A stretch of DNA of 64,000 bases from Dama dama (Eukaryota; Chordata; Mammalia; Artiodactyla; Cervidae). The stretch covers positions 14,527,501 through 14,591,500 of the forward strand of contig NC_083701.1 of NCBI RefSeq assembly GCF_033118175.1, written 5' to 3'. A program made the translations under genes and the position numbers. Position 1 is the stretch's first letter. Each line of letters opens with the position of its first letter. Below, piece after piece: positions 20,906 to 31,475 of the stretch. A model generated the notes under the pieces. The model did not search any database, was not told the origin of the DNA, and saw nothing but the letters and a program-made list of their open reading frames with translations.

Positions 20906-21654
20906 ATAGGAGGGAATTGGGTTGGGTTTTCGGTACCCCAAGATTCTGGTCTGTAAAATAAGTCATGGAGTTTAAGAGCAGTGGAGCTGACCAGCTAATT
21001 ACATCTTTTGTCCTCTGACACATGAGATGATTCTGTGTTCTGGGGAAAGAGTGGGATGAACTTTTACCCCCCTAACCATGGTGCCAGTTTTACATCTGCT
21101 GTTTCTGAGCAATGTGTTCTTTATCCAAGGGCTGGGTGAGCTTTGCATTTTTGTTTTGTTGGGTGAAGAGGGTGTTAACGGTGGAGGGAAGATTCCCACC
21201 AGGGCCCAGGGTCCTCTCTCCGCCCTAAGTAACTTAACCCTAGAAAGTTTTTCCTTCTCCAGTTACTGCTGAGGACACACTTCCCTACTCATAAACAGAA
21301 GCTTGTTTCCAACACACTCAGTCATCAGTTTTCCAGGATTTGGAGCGGAATTAATTAGCTTGGAAAAGCATGGGGACAATGCTAAGTATTATTAATGATA
21401 CAATTAACAGTTCCTTCCTGCAGGGGATGGATGGTTCCTGGTTCCCTTGGCATCTCTTTAAGATGGATCCTGTTCTTTCCATTTTCACTCTAACAAGCTC
21501 TGCGTGGTGCCCTGGTCTCTGCTTCTAGTCACTCCCTGGTCACGTGTACCAGAGGGGCTACATGGCGGAAGAAGTTAATGGAACAGGAGTATCTCCTAGG
21601 CAAGGTGGGGGCAGGGGGAATCTAAAGGATGCCAAAGGGAAGCAGAAGTAATGT
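20906..21654. other. No recognised feature
   Basis: Unassigned, of average composition. The small G-rich run near 21605-21618 is unremarkable. Confidence 0.45.
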
Positions 21655-21802
21655 CAATTTAGCACTTGCTGTGTCCCAGAAAGTATTCTTGGTGCTTTAC
21701 ACACTTAATTTCAATTTAATCCTTATCTCACCCCATAATGGAGACATTGCTAGCCCATTGTACAGATGTAAAAATAGAAATTCACAAAGGTTAAATGCAT
21801 TG

Positions 21803-23403
21803 TCCAGGGACGCACTTCTTTTTTTTTTTTTTCTTTTAATTTTTTTTAGGCCAATCACTTCACAACATTTCAGTGGGTTTTGTCATACATTGATATGAAT
21901 CAGCCATGGATTTACACGTATTCCCCATCCCGATCCCCGCTCCCACCTCCCTCTCCACCCGATTCCCCTGGGTCCTCCCAGTGCACCAGGCTGGAGCACT
22001 TGTCTCATGCATCCCACCTGGGCTGGTGATCTGTTTCACCATAGATAGTATACATGCTGTTCTTTTGAAATATCCCACCCTCACCTTCTCCCACAGAGTT
22101 CAAAAGTCTGTTCTGTATTTCTGTGTCTCTTTTTCTGTTTTGCATATAGGGTTATCGTTATCACCTTTCTAAATTCCATATATATGTGTTAGTATGCTGT
22201 AATGTTCTTTATCTTTCTGGCTTACTTCACTCTGTATAAGGGGCTCCAGCTTCATCCATCTCATTAGGACTGGTTCAAATGAATTCTTTTTAATGGCTGA
22301 GTAATATTCCATGGTGTATATGTACCACAGCTTCCTTATCCATTCGTCTGCTGATGGGCATCTAGGTTGCTTCCATGACCTGGCTATTATAAACAGTGCT
22401 GCGATGAACATTGGGGTGCACGTGTCTCTTTCAGATCTGGTTTCCTCAGTGTGTATGCCCAGAAGTGGGATTGCTGGGTCATATGGCAGTTCTATTTCCA
22501 GTTTTTTAAGGAATCTCCACACTGTTTTCCATAGCGGCTGTACTAGTTTGCATTCCCACCAACAGTGTAAGAGGGTTCCCTTTTCTCCACACCCTCTCCA
22601 GCATTTATTGCTTGTAGACTTTTGGATAGCAGCCATCCTGACTGGTGTGTAATGGTACCTCATTGTGGTTTTGATTTGCATTTCTCTAATAATAAGTGAT
22701 GTTGAGCATCTTTTCATGTGTTTGTTAGCCATCTGTATGTCTTCTTTGGAGAAATGTCTGTTTAGTTCTTTGGCCCATTTTTTGATTGGGTCATTTATTT
22801 TTCTGGAATTGAGCTTCAGGAGTTGCTTGTATATTTTTGAGATTAATCCTTTGTCTGTTTCTTCATTTGCTATTATTTTCTCCCAATCTGAGGGCTGTCT
22901 TTTCACCTTACTTATAGTTTCCTTTGTAGTGCAAAAGCTTTTAAGTTTCATTAGGTCCCATTTGTTTAGTTTTGCTTTTATTTCCAATATTCTGGGAGGT
23001 GGGTCATAGAGGATCTTGCTGTGATTTATGTCGGAGAGTGTTTTGCCTATGTTCTCCTCTAGGAGTTTTATAGTTTCTGGTCTTACATTTAGATCTTTAA
23101 TCCATTTTGAGTTTATTTTTGTGTATGGTGTTAGAAAGTGTTCTAGTTTCATTCTTTTACAAGTGGTTGACCAGTTTTCCCAGCACCACTTGTTAAAGAG
23201 GTTGTCTTTTTTCCATTGTATATCCTTGCCTCCTTTGTCAAAGATAAGGTGTCCATAGGTTCGTGGATTTATCTCTGGGCTTTCTATTCTGTTCCATTGA
23301 TCTATATTTCTGTCTTTGTGCCAGTACCATACTGTCTTGATGACTGTGGCTTTGTAGTAGAGTCTGAAGTCAGGCAGGTTGATTCCTCCAGGGACGCACT
23401 TCT
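21803..23403 (-). mobile_element. 5'-truncated L1 with 17-bp TSDs
   Basis: Antisense L1: poly-T tract from about 21820, 3' UTR to 22168, then ORF2 C-terminal coding sequence to 23386, where it is truncated. The duplication TCCAGGGACGCACTTCT (21803-21819 and 23387-23403) is perfect and comes from MIR. Perfect TSDs plus an unbroken reading frame make this the least decayed LINE in the window. It lacks the endonuclease and most of the RT and so cannot move by itself. Confidence 0.96.
22169..23386 (-). pseudogene. L1 ORF2 C-terminal fragment, frame intact
   Basis: About 405 codons open from the truncation point (GINLPDFRLYYKA) to the natural stop at 22169-22171. The first methionine is at 23152, giving a 327-residue open frame. 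Visible ORF2 features are the cysteine-rich C-terminal segment (CWRGCGEKGTLLHCWWEC) and the conserved WYIYTMEYYSAIKKN end. Endonuclease and RT catalytic cores are missing. Overlapping plus-strand frames (22311-22652, 22665-23009, 23028-23258) are antisense shadows. Confidence 0.95.
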
Positions 23404-23445
23404 AATGACTGTCAGAGACTAGATTTATACCTGGCTTGGTTTCAC

Positions 23446-23744
23446 TTTGAAATGACTAGTGCTCAACCAATGTAGCATTGCTGTAGATTTTCTACAGGGA
23501 CTTGATGGCAGAGATCTGCTTTATTGCAGGTCCTGAACACTAGAGTTTTCCCCATCCCCACCCCAACCTCCTGTGCCCTCTGTCATCCTCTCAGACCTTA
23601 GGACTTGGCTTCACCGTGGAGCTTACAACCCATACCTATCCCGTTCATTTTCTTCGTCCTGTTTGTTAAATTTCTACCAGAATCACTTCCTTGTCTGGAT
23701 TCTTATGGCAAATGGAAGATAATTCCAGCTAATTTTAAGACATG
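23446..23744. other. No recognised feature
   Basis: Unassigned sequence between two MIR copies. Confidence 0.45.
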
Positions 23745-23885
23745 TTTTGGAATTAGTGTGCATTGAGATCAAATATCAGCTCTGTTAATTGATAACTGTG
23801 TGCCATGGGAAGTATATTTAATTGTTCTGTGCCTCAGTTTCTTCATCTCTAAATTGGGAATAATGATATTTAGCACCATTATTGC
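23745..23885 (+). repeat. MIR SINE
   Basis: Clear sense MIR: GATCAAATATCAGCTCTGTT, GTGCCTCAGTTTCTTCATCT with CTAAATTGGGAATAATGATA. Confidence 0.85.
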
Positions 23886-23954
23886 TGCCCCCCAGAATCT
23901 CCACTCTTCATCTCTCCAGCTGTGTCAAGCAGCGGTCTGCCAGGGAGCCTTACA

Positions 23955-24330
23955 TGGCCCAATATATTGAGTTAAAAGTTCCCCCTCTGTGCTCTGTATA
24001 CCCTGAGTGGTTGCTTGCATGATTATATTCACATTATAAGTGCCTGTTGCTCTTGACTAGATTGTAAGCTTTTTAGAAAACTGGAACCATGTATTTTCAC
24101 CTATGGGTTCCCCCATCACCAATATGGGTTCTGGCATATGGTGAATCTTCAATAGAATTGGTTGAGTAAATGAAAGAACACATAAATGAATGAAGTGATC
24201 ATTAACTTGAGTTTTGAAAGATGAGAGGTGCTTGCCAATCAGATAGAAAAGGAGAAGGAAGGAAGGGCAGTCTAAACAGAAGGGGCTATATGAGCAGAGA
24301 CTTGGAGGTATCAAGCTTTAGGGACCTTTG
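23955..24330 (+). repeat. L2 LINE 3' region
   Basis: CTGTGCTCTGTATACCCTGA, GACTAGATTGTAAGCTTTTT, GTTCTGGCATATGGTGAATC and GAGTAAATGAAAGAACACAT give the L2 3'-end order. From 24190 on, GAGTTTTGAAAGATGAGAGG and TATGAGCAGAGACTTGGAGG look like a second, more internal L2 piece. Confidence 0.7.
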
Positions 24331-25741
24331 GGGAACTGAGAGTAGCTGAAATTGACTGAGATATAGGGTGTAAGTCAGGGAGGCAGAGCATCAGGAGTTG
24401 AGGGCCATCTGCTTCCAGGATCAACACTTCAGAAACCTTCAGTCTCAAGACCCACTGAGGCTTGAAGGGAACAAAATATTCGTTCAGCTCAAAGGATGTT
24501 TTGTTGTTTTACTTTGTTCCAGTTGAGTCACTTCAGATAATGCACTGATTTGGTCACACTTTGAAACCATTCCAGTACGTGTATTTGTAGGAAAAACAAA
24601 CAAAAAATACTTTTGATTCAAGTCACAGTTCAAAGGGAAAAAGCACGTTTCTTTGATGAAAAGAAGCACTTTAAACTACTTTGGTGTTTCACTGTCATCC
24701 GTCTCACACTATTGTGTCTGTGTTGCCCCAGGGCGGGGTCAGACTATCTTTTCCTTCCGACATTTCTGGGGCTCCTAGAATGTGAGTTGCAACCTCCAGT
24801 GAAGTATTAGGAAGGGGGTGTCTGTTCTTCCCTTTACTTCCTCCACTTACTCCTCCCTAAGGGAAAAATAATAATTTTTCTGAAAGATAAGAGTAGGAGT
24901 TTGACTTCCATTGGTTCAGAATTTTTCACACCAAGTTGGTGACTAATTAAAGGTCATGAAATCAGTAAAGGTTGAGATTTACTTTACATAAAGATAGAGA
25001 ACATTGTAAATATAGTTTCTGAGAAATTTTATTTTCAGTTTGTGTATGTGTGTGTGTGTTTATGTGTGTGTAATGCTGGGTCACAATATAAAGCGTATCT
25101 CTTGTGAGTCTTGGCCGAAACTTTTTAAACCTCTGCACTCGTTGGTATCCCTTGACTTGATGGATCATTATAGGGCATTATTCCTGTATGCTTCACCTAT
25201 TTTCACTTTTTCAGTCCACTTGGCCTGCTTAATCAGTGTGATGTTTACACTGTTTGCTTTGTTTTCAACACAGTAAGAATATCTGTATCCAGGGAGCATT
25301 CTAGAGGCAGGTGTAGAGTCCCATGGTTTTCCTCGCTCTCTTGATCAATAGGTTGAAGCCAACAATAAGGAATTGAATGGCTAGTGTCTTGACAAAAGCA
25401 CCTGGCCAACCATGAGTAGCAGTGGGGACTGAAATGCAGCCCTCATTTTATATGCTGAGCCGTGCACCCATGGAGCTGCTCTCATCAGAAAGAGCACCTT
25501 TTCCTATTGCATTTAAAGGTTCCCCTAAGCGCCCTGCTGCTTTGCAGACTCAACCAAAGCTAAGCTAAGGTAGTAGCCTAGAGTTGGGTTGGGGGGGCGG
25601 GGGTGTACACAGCCTCCTTTGTGACAGCCCATCTAAGTTGTAGTTCTCCAACCCAGTGTCACCCATGATGAAGTTGATGTTTCCTAGATGACACCAATAT
25701 CAATTCTCAATAAGGTCCGAACTTAGAAAATGAAAGTTTGA
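24331..25741. other. No recognised feature; short TG-rich tract
   Basis: 1.4 kb in which I recognise no repeat body or exon. A TG-rich tract lies at about 25039-25070, and a G-rich run (TTGGGGGGGCGGGGGTG) at about 25590-25604. The 61-78-codon frames have no family signature. Confidence 0.45.
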
Positions 25742-25984
25742 ATGGTAACTTCAGAGCTTCTCTGGTGGCTCAGTGATAAAGAATCTGCTTGCCAAGCAGG
25801 AGACATAGGTGTGATTCCTGGGTTGGGAAGATCCCCGGGAGAAGGAAATGGCAACCCACTCCAGTTTTCTTGCCTGGGAACTCCACTGGACAGAGGAGCC
25901 TGGTGGGCTACAGTCCATGGTGCTGCAAAAAGAGTCAGACATGACCTAATGACTAAACAACAAAAACAAATGATAATTTCTGAG
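25742..25984 (+). repeat. Bov-tA SINE with imperfect TSDs
   Basis: Sense Bov-tA (GCTTCTCTGGTGGCTCAGTG to AACAACAAAAACAA) at 25757-25969. Flanks ATGGTAACTTCAGAG and ATGATAATTTCTGAG match at 12 of 15 positions and are the probable TSD, suggesting a somewhat older insertion. Confidence 0.92.
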
Positions 25985-26439
25985 ACACCACAACATCTGT
26001 GTGCCCATTTAATGAATAGTAAGTTCCCTGCTTCCTCACTGCTTCTGGAAGTCTGTTATCAAATCAATATGTGTCTTACAATCAGAAATGTAAGACATGA
26101 TATTTCTGTGGGTGTTTCCAGCTTGGACTTGCTTTTCCCTACTGTTGTCAACTCAGAACTAGAGCCTCTGAGTTAGTGAGAGACTTTGTTCTTTCCTATT
26201 TCTTTTCCCTTCTTTTCTTTAAACCTATTCTTCTGTTCTTCCTCTTTATCCCCTTTCCTTCCCAAGCCCCCTCAATTCTCTTTTTTTCTCTTGTATTTAT
26301 TGAGGATCAGCTCTGGTTAGTCCATGTCATTATTCCATGAGGGTCATACCATTTCGTACAACACACACAGAAACAACAAAAATTGAATGCGAAGAAGAGG
26401 GTTTAAGTCACCCTGGTTATTTGTGTCTAGCCTATCCTC
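25985..26439. other. No recognised feature
   Basis: Contains a pyrimidine-rich tract (about 26190-26295) with many TTTCTT and CTTCC words; otherwise unassigned. Confidence 0.45.
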
Positions 26440-26578
26440 TTTCTATTTTATCTATTTAACTTGGTCACAACTGCAAAGATTCTATTTCTAAATAAGGTCA
26501 CATGCACAAGTACTAGGGGTTAGAATTTCAGTATACTTTTTTAGAGGATACATTTCAACCTACATCAGTTTCAAGAGG
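26440..26578 (-). repeat. MLT1-type LTR fragment
   Basis: GATTCTATTTCTAAATAAGG, TCACATGCACAAGTACTAGG with GGTTAGAATTTCAG match the antisense 5' portion of an MLT1 LTR. Confidence 0.72.
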
Positions 26579-27044
26579 TGGAGTTAAGACTAGTGGGATG
26601 GCCTTGACAGAAGTTGAGAAGGGGCATGATTCTTGCAGGTTTGGAGGTCATGGATGCTGAAGTCACATCCTCCTGAGTCTGATTTGTAAGGGAGACTACC
26701 TTTTATTTCTGGGCCTGAGCTGAAAGAACTGGTAATGAAGCAATCATGCCTGAGCTTTGAGCCTGTTTTGATGTGGAGTCCTTATCACAGAGTATAACCT
26801 TGGGGAGTTGACCGGTTCACACCTCAAAGAATTATTGTCTTTATTTTAAGAACCCTGGCTTCTCTGGAAGCCAGGGGCTCTGATTCAGCTTTGCATTTTG
26901 GACTTGACCTGCTGCCAGACTATCTTCTGTTTAACAACCAATGTTCTTTCTTCCCTCTCCGCCTCTTTCCCATCATAGACATCATTCTTAGATAGCCACT
27001 GAAGTGCCAACTCTCGGTTTTACTTCAACTTCCTCCATTAGAGA
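26579..27044. other. No recognised repeat; perfect hairpin inside
   Basis: Unassigned except for a perfect 10-bp inverted repeat CCCTGGCTTC / GAAGCCAGGG with a 4-nt loop (26853-26876). Confidence 0.5.
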
Positions 27045-27215
27045 ATAGTAACAGTGACAACATTAATAGTTAACATGCCAAGAAATCTCACCACGTGCCA
27101 CACTTTGTTCAAAGTGCTTTCTTTGTATTAACTCATTTAAGCCTCATAAAATTCCTTTGAGATAGGTGCTGTTGCCATTCCCACTTTTCAGTTAAAGGAA
27201 CTGAGATGAAAGGAG
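27045..27215 (-). repeat. MIR SINE
   Basis: Near full-length antisense MIR: ACGTGCCACACTTTGTTCAA, GTATTAACTCATTTAAGCCT, GAGATAGGTGCTGTTGCCAT, ending in GGAACTGAGATG. Confidence 0.87.
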
Positions 27216-27268
27216 GAGGTAGCCTGGCCTCTGAGGCCTCTGAGATGAAAGGAGGAGGTAGCCTGGCC
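27201..27268. repeat. 39-bp-period tandem duplication
   Basis: A 29-bp word beginning CTGAGATGAAAGGAGGAGGT occurs perfectly at 27201-27229 and 27240-27268. The first copy overlaps the MIR end, so this is a local duplication younger than the MIR. Confidence 0.92.
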
Positions 27269-28802
27269 CCTCCTCTCTGCAGATAAGGGAGGGAGGTACA
27301 ACCATCTCTGCCTTAGCCTCCACCATCCTCTGCCCAGGGCTTCTTCTCCTCAAAGCAAAGTTTCCTGTAGGCAGAGTGGCCTGTGGTGTGGCAGAGAATC
27401 CCTGGAGCCACAGTTTATTATTTACATGGACTCTGCCCAGATCAGCAGAGGGCACCAAGGTCTGTTGTACTCAAGACCTTCCTCTTGGGTACCTCTGTGC
27501 TAAGCTTAATTCTTTCACTCCCAGACTTCCCCTCAGGCCTTCCCCAGGGGGAGGTTGCTAAACCACTTGCCCAGTTTTTTTTTTCCCTCATGATAACATC
27601 GTGATCCTCAAGCGAAGGTTACCAAGGTAACCAGGAATGGTGCACATACAGTCTTTATGGAGACTTCAATTCTCCTTAATCGGATTATGCATTCTTGGCT
27701 TACTCTGTTCTTATAGCAAGAACACAACATTTTCTTTTTATGTAGTTTTCTTCTTTCTATTTTGTATTTTTCTCACAATGTCATATTGACTTTCAAACGT
27801 TTTCCAGAATTTACTAACAACTCAATTTTTTCTGTTATAAAACATGAAAGCTTCCTAACCTTCAATGAAATAAATAACCCCTTTGTGCCAAGCTTCTCCT
27901 CAACATTAAACACCAGGGGATTCCTGCATGTGTGAAATGGGGATGCATTAGTGCCTTAGAATGGGACAGACTATTTGGTCTCTCTCTTATACCACTGTAT
28001 ACTATGAGAAGTTACTTGGGAACATTATTGATAATTCACATAGCAAAGGGGGACATTCTTGTTAAAAAAGATAATCGTCACCTCCCTTTTTCCTGATGAT
28101 TAAAAGAGACCATGTTTTGAGCTCCCTAAGTTCTTCTGTCTTCTATCATGTCATACTTTTCTTGAATATCTAAATAATCTATCTCAAGGCCCCATTCTAT
28201 ATAACTAAAAGAAGTACAACATCCTCCCCAAGATTGCTGAAAATTCTTACCATTCTCCAATGTACTCCATTAAAGGGCTGTTCTTGCCTTTAACAACCTT
28301 GTTTTTAAAAATAATGGCAAGTGGTTACTGCAAAGAACAAAAGACATCCATTAAAGTAACTATCTGAAGTCACTTTCTAATTTCCTTAGCTATTGCCAAG
28401 GATGGAATATTTTCATCCTGGTTCTTCTTAGGTCCCAGCCTAGCATTATTTCCTGGGATTTAGCCCCACTGTATAGCAATTCTCTCTTGTCTCTTCTTTT
28501 TTCCTACCCAAGGACTCAACCCCACAGTCTCTTGGGTTGAGAATTGGGGTGTGACAAAAACTGTCTTTCAGAGCATTTTATCTTGCCCTTTTTCAACTTC
28601 CTCCTTTCAGATCACAGCTAAGACTTGCCTTTCTTAACCATAAAAGACACTGGAGGGCTTTCTTAAATTAGTGAGTCATTCATCATCATATACACCTACT
28701 TTAAGCAAGAGGGAGCTTTGAAAAAAAAATTTTTTTTTAAGTTCTCTTATCTCTTATTCTAAAAAAGGGTCCAGGACAACTCTTTTCCTATTAGCAGCTT
28801 GT
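27269..28802. other. No recognised repeat body or exon
   Basis: 1.5 kb of unassigned sequence. Small features are an X-box-like palindrome (27617-27632) and an A(9)T(9) symmetric tract near 28721-28738. Frames at 27192-27458 and 27376-27604 are overlapping and lack any recognisable domain. Confidence 0.45.
27617..27632. promoter_or_regulatory. Candidate RFX X-box palindrome
   Basis: GGTTACCAAGGTAACC: perfect 7-bp arms with an AA spacer. RFX-family factors bind GTNRCC-N(0-3)-RGYAAC, and the sequence fits that form exactly. Binding is inference; there is no adjacent promoter. Confidence 0.35.
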
Positions 28803-29226
28803 AGAAGGGGGAGAAAAGAAAGCTGAGTGCCAAAGTATTGATGCTTTTGAATTGTGGTGTTGGAGAAAACTCTTGAGAGTCCCTTGGACTGCAAGGAGAT
28901 CCAACCAGTCCACCCTACAGGAAATCAGTCCTAACTATCCATTGGAAGGGCTGATGATGAAGCTGAAACCCTAATACTTTGGCCACCTGATGCAAATAAC
29001 GGACTCATTGGTAAAGACCCTGATTCTGGGAAAGATTGAAGGTGGGAGGAGAAGGGGATGAGAGAGGATGAGATGGTTGGATGGCATCACTGACTTGAGG
29101 GACATGAGTTTGAGCAAGCTCCTGGAGTTGGTGATGGACAGGGAAGCCTGGTGTGCTGCCGCTCATGGGGTTACAAGGAGTTGGACATGACTGAGCGACT
29201 GAACTGAACTGAACTGAGAAGGGGGA
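28803..29226 (+). repeat. BovB LINE 3' end with 10-bp TSDs
   Basis: Sense BovB from the codons for KAExxxIDAFELWCW to the GACTGAACTGAACTGAACTG terminus. TSD AGAAGGGGGA at 28803-28812 and 29217-29226 sets the insertion at 28813-29216. Confidence 0.93.
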
Positions 29227-30226
29227 AGAGAAGTGATGAAAATAATTTATTCTCTCTATCCAGAGCAAACCATAGAGATCACGGGCTTTTATTTCTTTCT
29301 GTTTCGGTTGAAGCACATGGTGGATGATTGCAGTGAGTTAGTAAATGTTGGTCTTCTCCAGGTCCGACTTACCCTCCTTAGTTTCCCTGCAAATACAGGG
29401 AAAGCAGAATAGGGCCCTGGTGCTAAGTTTCTGTCAGTTACGATGTTGGCTCACTCCTAAAGATAGAGCCCCATTATTTTGCTGGAAAATTTCAAGAGAA
29501 ACTCAGACACTTTTTTTGCACTTGTCCTTGGTATCTAGCATCAGGCTGAAACTTACTGCAAAAGTCTTACAGGCAACAGTAATGTCAGCATTTCTGCAAA
29601 GCTTACAGTGAGGTAATTTATGCTTCTTTCCTGTGACTCTGCCTTCGAAATCTCCAGCGCATCTTTTCCATTTTTTGAGACCAAGGTTTCACTGGAAGAT
29701 TCTGGGTCATCTATCACCATCTTCCAGATTCAGCAGGTTTTAAAGGAGCCCAGGAACCCAGTGTGCAGCCTAGGAAGGGGAGGATGTGAGAAGGCAACTT
29801 TAATTCATGAAGTCTGGGTGGTCACAGAGAGGGACGTCTGATCGACTCTGTGCCTTTTAAAATTTAGTTTTTATTTTTATTAGGAGGCCCATGAAAATGG
29901 TTTAAAGAGTCAAATTGTCCTACAAGATTTATAGAAATAAATCCAAAAAGCTGTGTTCCACTCCTTTCCAATCTCCAAGTTCGTAGTAACAATCACTTAG
30001 ATCATTTTAGTCCCTTTTTGGGGGGCATACTCTTTCGTATTTCATTTCTAAGTACTACTTTTTAGTTTTGGGGCTTCAGGTTTTCTATATCTGGTATGCA
30101 CTCTAGGATATGAAGCTTTAGTTACCTTTCTCACCTTTTCTCAGACTCCCACTGTGGACATGTGATTTCCCCCCTTCCTGCCTTCCCACAGGTTTTATCT
30201 AATTGTAGTAAAATAAATAACCAGTG
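29227..30226. other. No recognised feature
   Basis: Unassigned 1 kb; the stretch 29880-30050 has some old-L1 flavour (TGGTTTAAAGAGTCAAATTG) that is too weak to call. No exon recognised. Confidence 0.45.
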
Positions 30227-30300
30227 TTTCATTATTGTTGATCAGTCACTAAGTTGTATCCAATTCTTTGTGACTCCGTGCACTGCAGTGTGCCAGGCTT
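30227..30300 (-). repeat. Short Bov/BovB-derived fragment
   Basis: About 70 bp of the shared Bov-A/BovB 3' sequence (TTGTTGATCAGTCACTAAGT, TTTGTGACTCCGTGCACTGC) that then stops abruptly. Probably an extremely 5'-truncated insertion. Confidence 0.75.
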
Positions 30301-31475
30301 TTACATTATTTAAAATATGTAAATGTTATTTACAAGTAAACCATGTAGTATATAAGGGTTGCATTTCTTTGGGGCATAGATTTTTATTTTCGCTGAAGTT
30401 ATTAATTGCCTTTTGTGTTTGTTTCCTTTGTTGTACACCTCACTAATAATTCCCAGACTCCTTATTGACCTGAATGTCCTCTGGCACATGAGGGGAGACT
30501 CTCAATTTCATCTACTTGAAAGAAGTCCATCTAGAGCCTTCTCTATTCACAGATGCAACCTTCCTTCTGCCTCTCCCTCACCATCATCTGGGACTCTCCT
30601 GCTTTCTGCTATTAGATCTCTTTGTCTCCTGTGCTCCTTGAATCTCTTCCTTGTCTTATTCCCTTCTTCCTGTGGAACTCATCCTCAGCTAAGTTCCCAA
30701 GGAAAAGTGCATGAGGGTTAAATGAACATTCTTTAATTCTATGTGTCTGAAAATATCTTCACTCTACATTTACTCCTAATTTACATTTTAGATGTGTCTT
30801 GAACACTTGGAATCATCTGATTTTCTTAGAATTTTGAAGTTATTCCTTCTACCCTCTTTTCTTAAAAGCTGGGTAGTCCAAAGCCTTGTTGATTCTTCAT
30901 ACCTTGAAAAGAAAATACTTTTCACCGTTTTCCGGAAATTTGTAGTATTCCCCCACTCCCATCCTTTTTTTCCTTGATTTGAGTTTTGGGAATCTTTAAA
31001 CAGATCTTTGAAAAAAAATCCATTTGCTAAGTACTAATTAAATGGTGTAAATTTTACTCTGAAAGCGCATGTCCTTTCATTGTGGGAAAATTTCTTCAGT
31101 TATTTTAATCAATATTCTTCTTTCCATTGTCTCTATTCTTTCCTTCTGGAGTGCTGTCAGTTGGATATTGCATCTCCAGGATTGAGACTCAGGTTTTTTC
31201 CTTTGTTTTACCTTTTTTTCCCTCTCACTTTTCTCTCCTTTTTCATTTTTACTCTAGGGACTGAAAAATTGTCTCAACTTTAACCTCAAAGACTTTGGTT
31301 GTGGTTCTTGACAATAGCTTACTGGTATCATAATTTCTGAGAGCTTTTTATATTCCTCTGGTATTTTTTGCACTGCTTTTCATTCCTGGGTACAACGCGT
31401 TGGTAAGAATCGTATTGTGTAGCCTCTTTGTTTTAGATCCTACTTTCATACTGAAGTTTTTTCTATAATGTTGAG
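30301..31475. other. T-rich, no certain feature
   Basis: Pyrimidine-rich sequence (for example 31190-31260). GAAAATATCTTCACTCTACA near 30750 resembles antisense L1-like text, but the match is not strong enough to annotate. Confidence 0.4.

Larger units (their letters stand above)
21655..23445 (-). repeat. MIR SINE split by a full-TSD L1 insertion
   Basis: Antisense MIR: CACTTGCTGTGTCCCAGAAA, ACACTTAATTTCAATTTAAT with CCTTATCTCACC, and TTAAATGCATTGTCCAGGGA up to 21819. It resumes after the L1 at 23404 with AATGACTGTCAGAGACTAGA. Both halves are well matched, so the break is the L1 insertion alone. Confidence 0.88.

Noticed and set aside
22311..23258. Series of hydrophobic-looking plus-strand frames (113, 114, 76 codons)
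   Set aside because: They are antisense readings of L1 ORF2, whose minus-strand frame is the real one.
27201..27268. CRISPR-like repeat-spacer unit
   Set aside because: Only two repeats with a 10-bp spacer in a mammalian genome; it is a local duplication.
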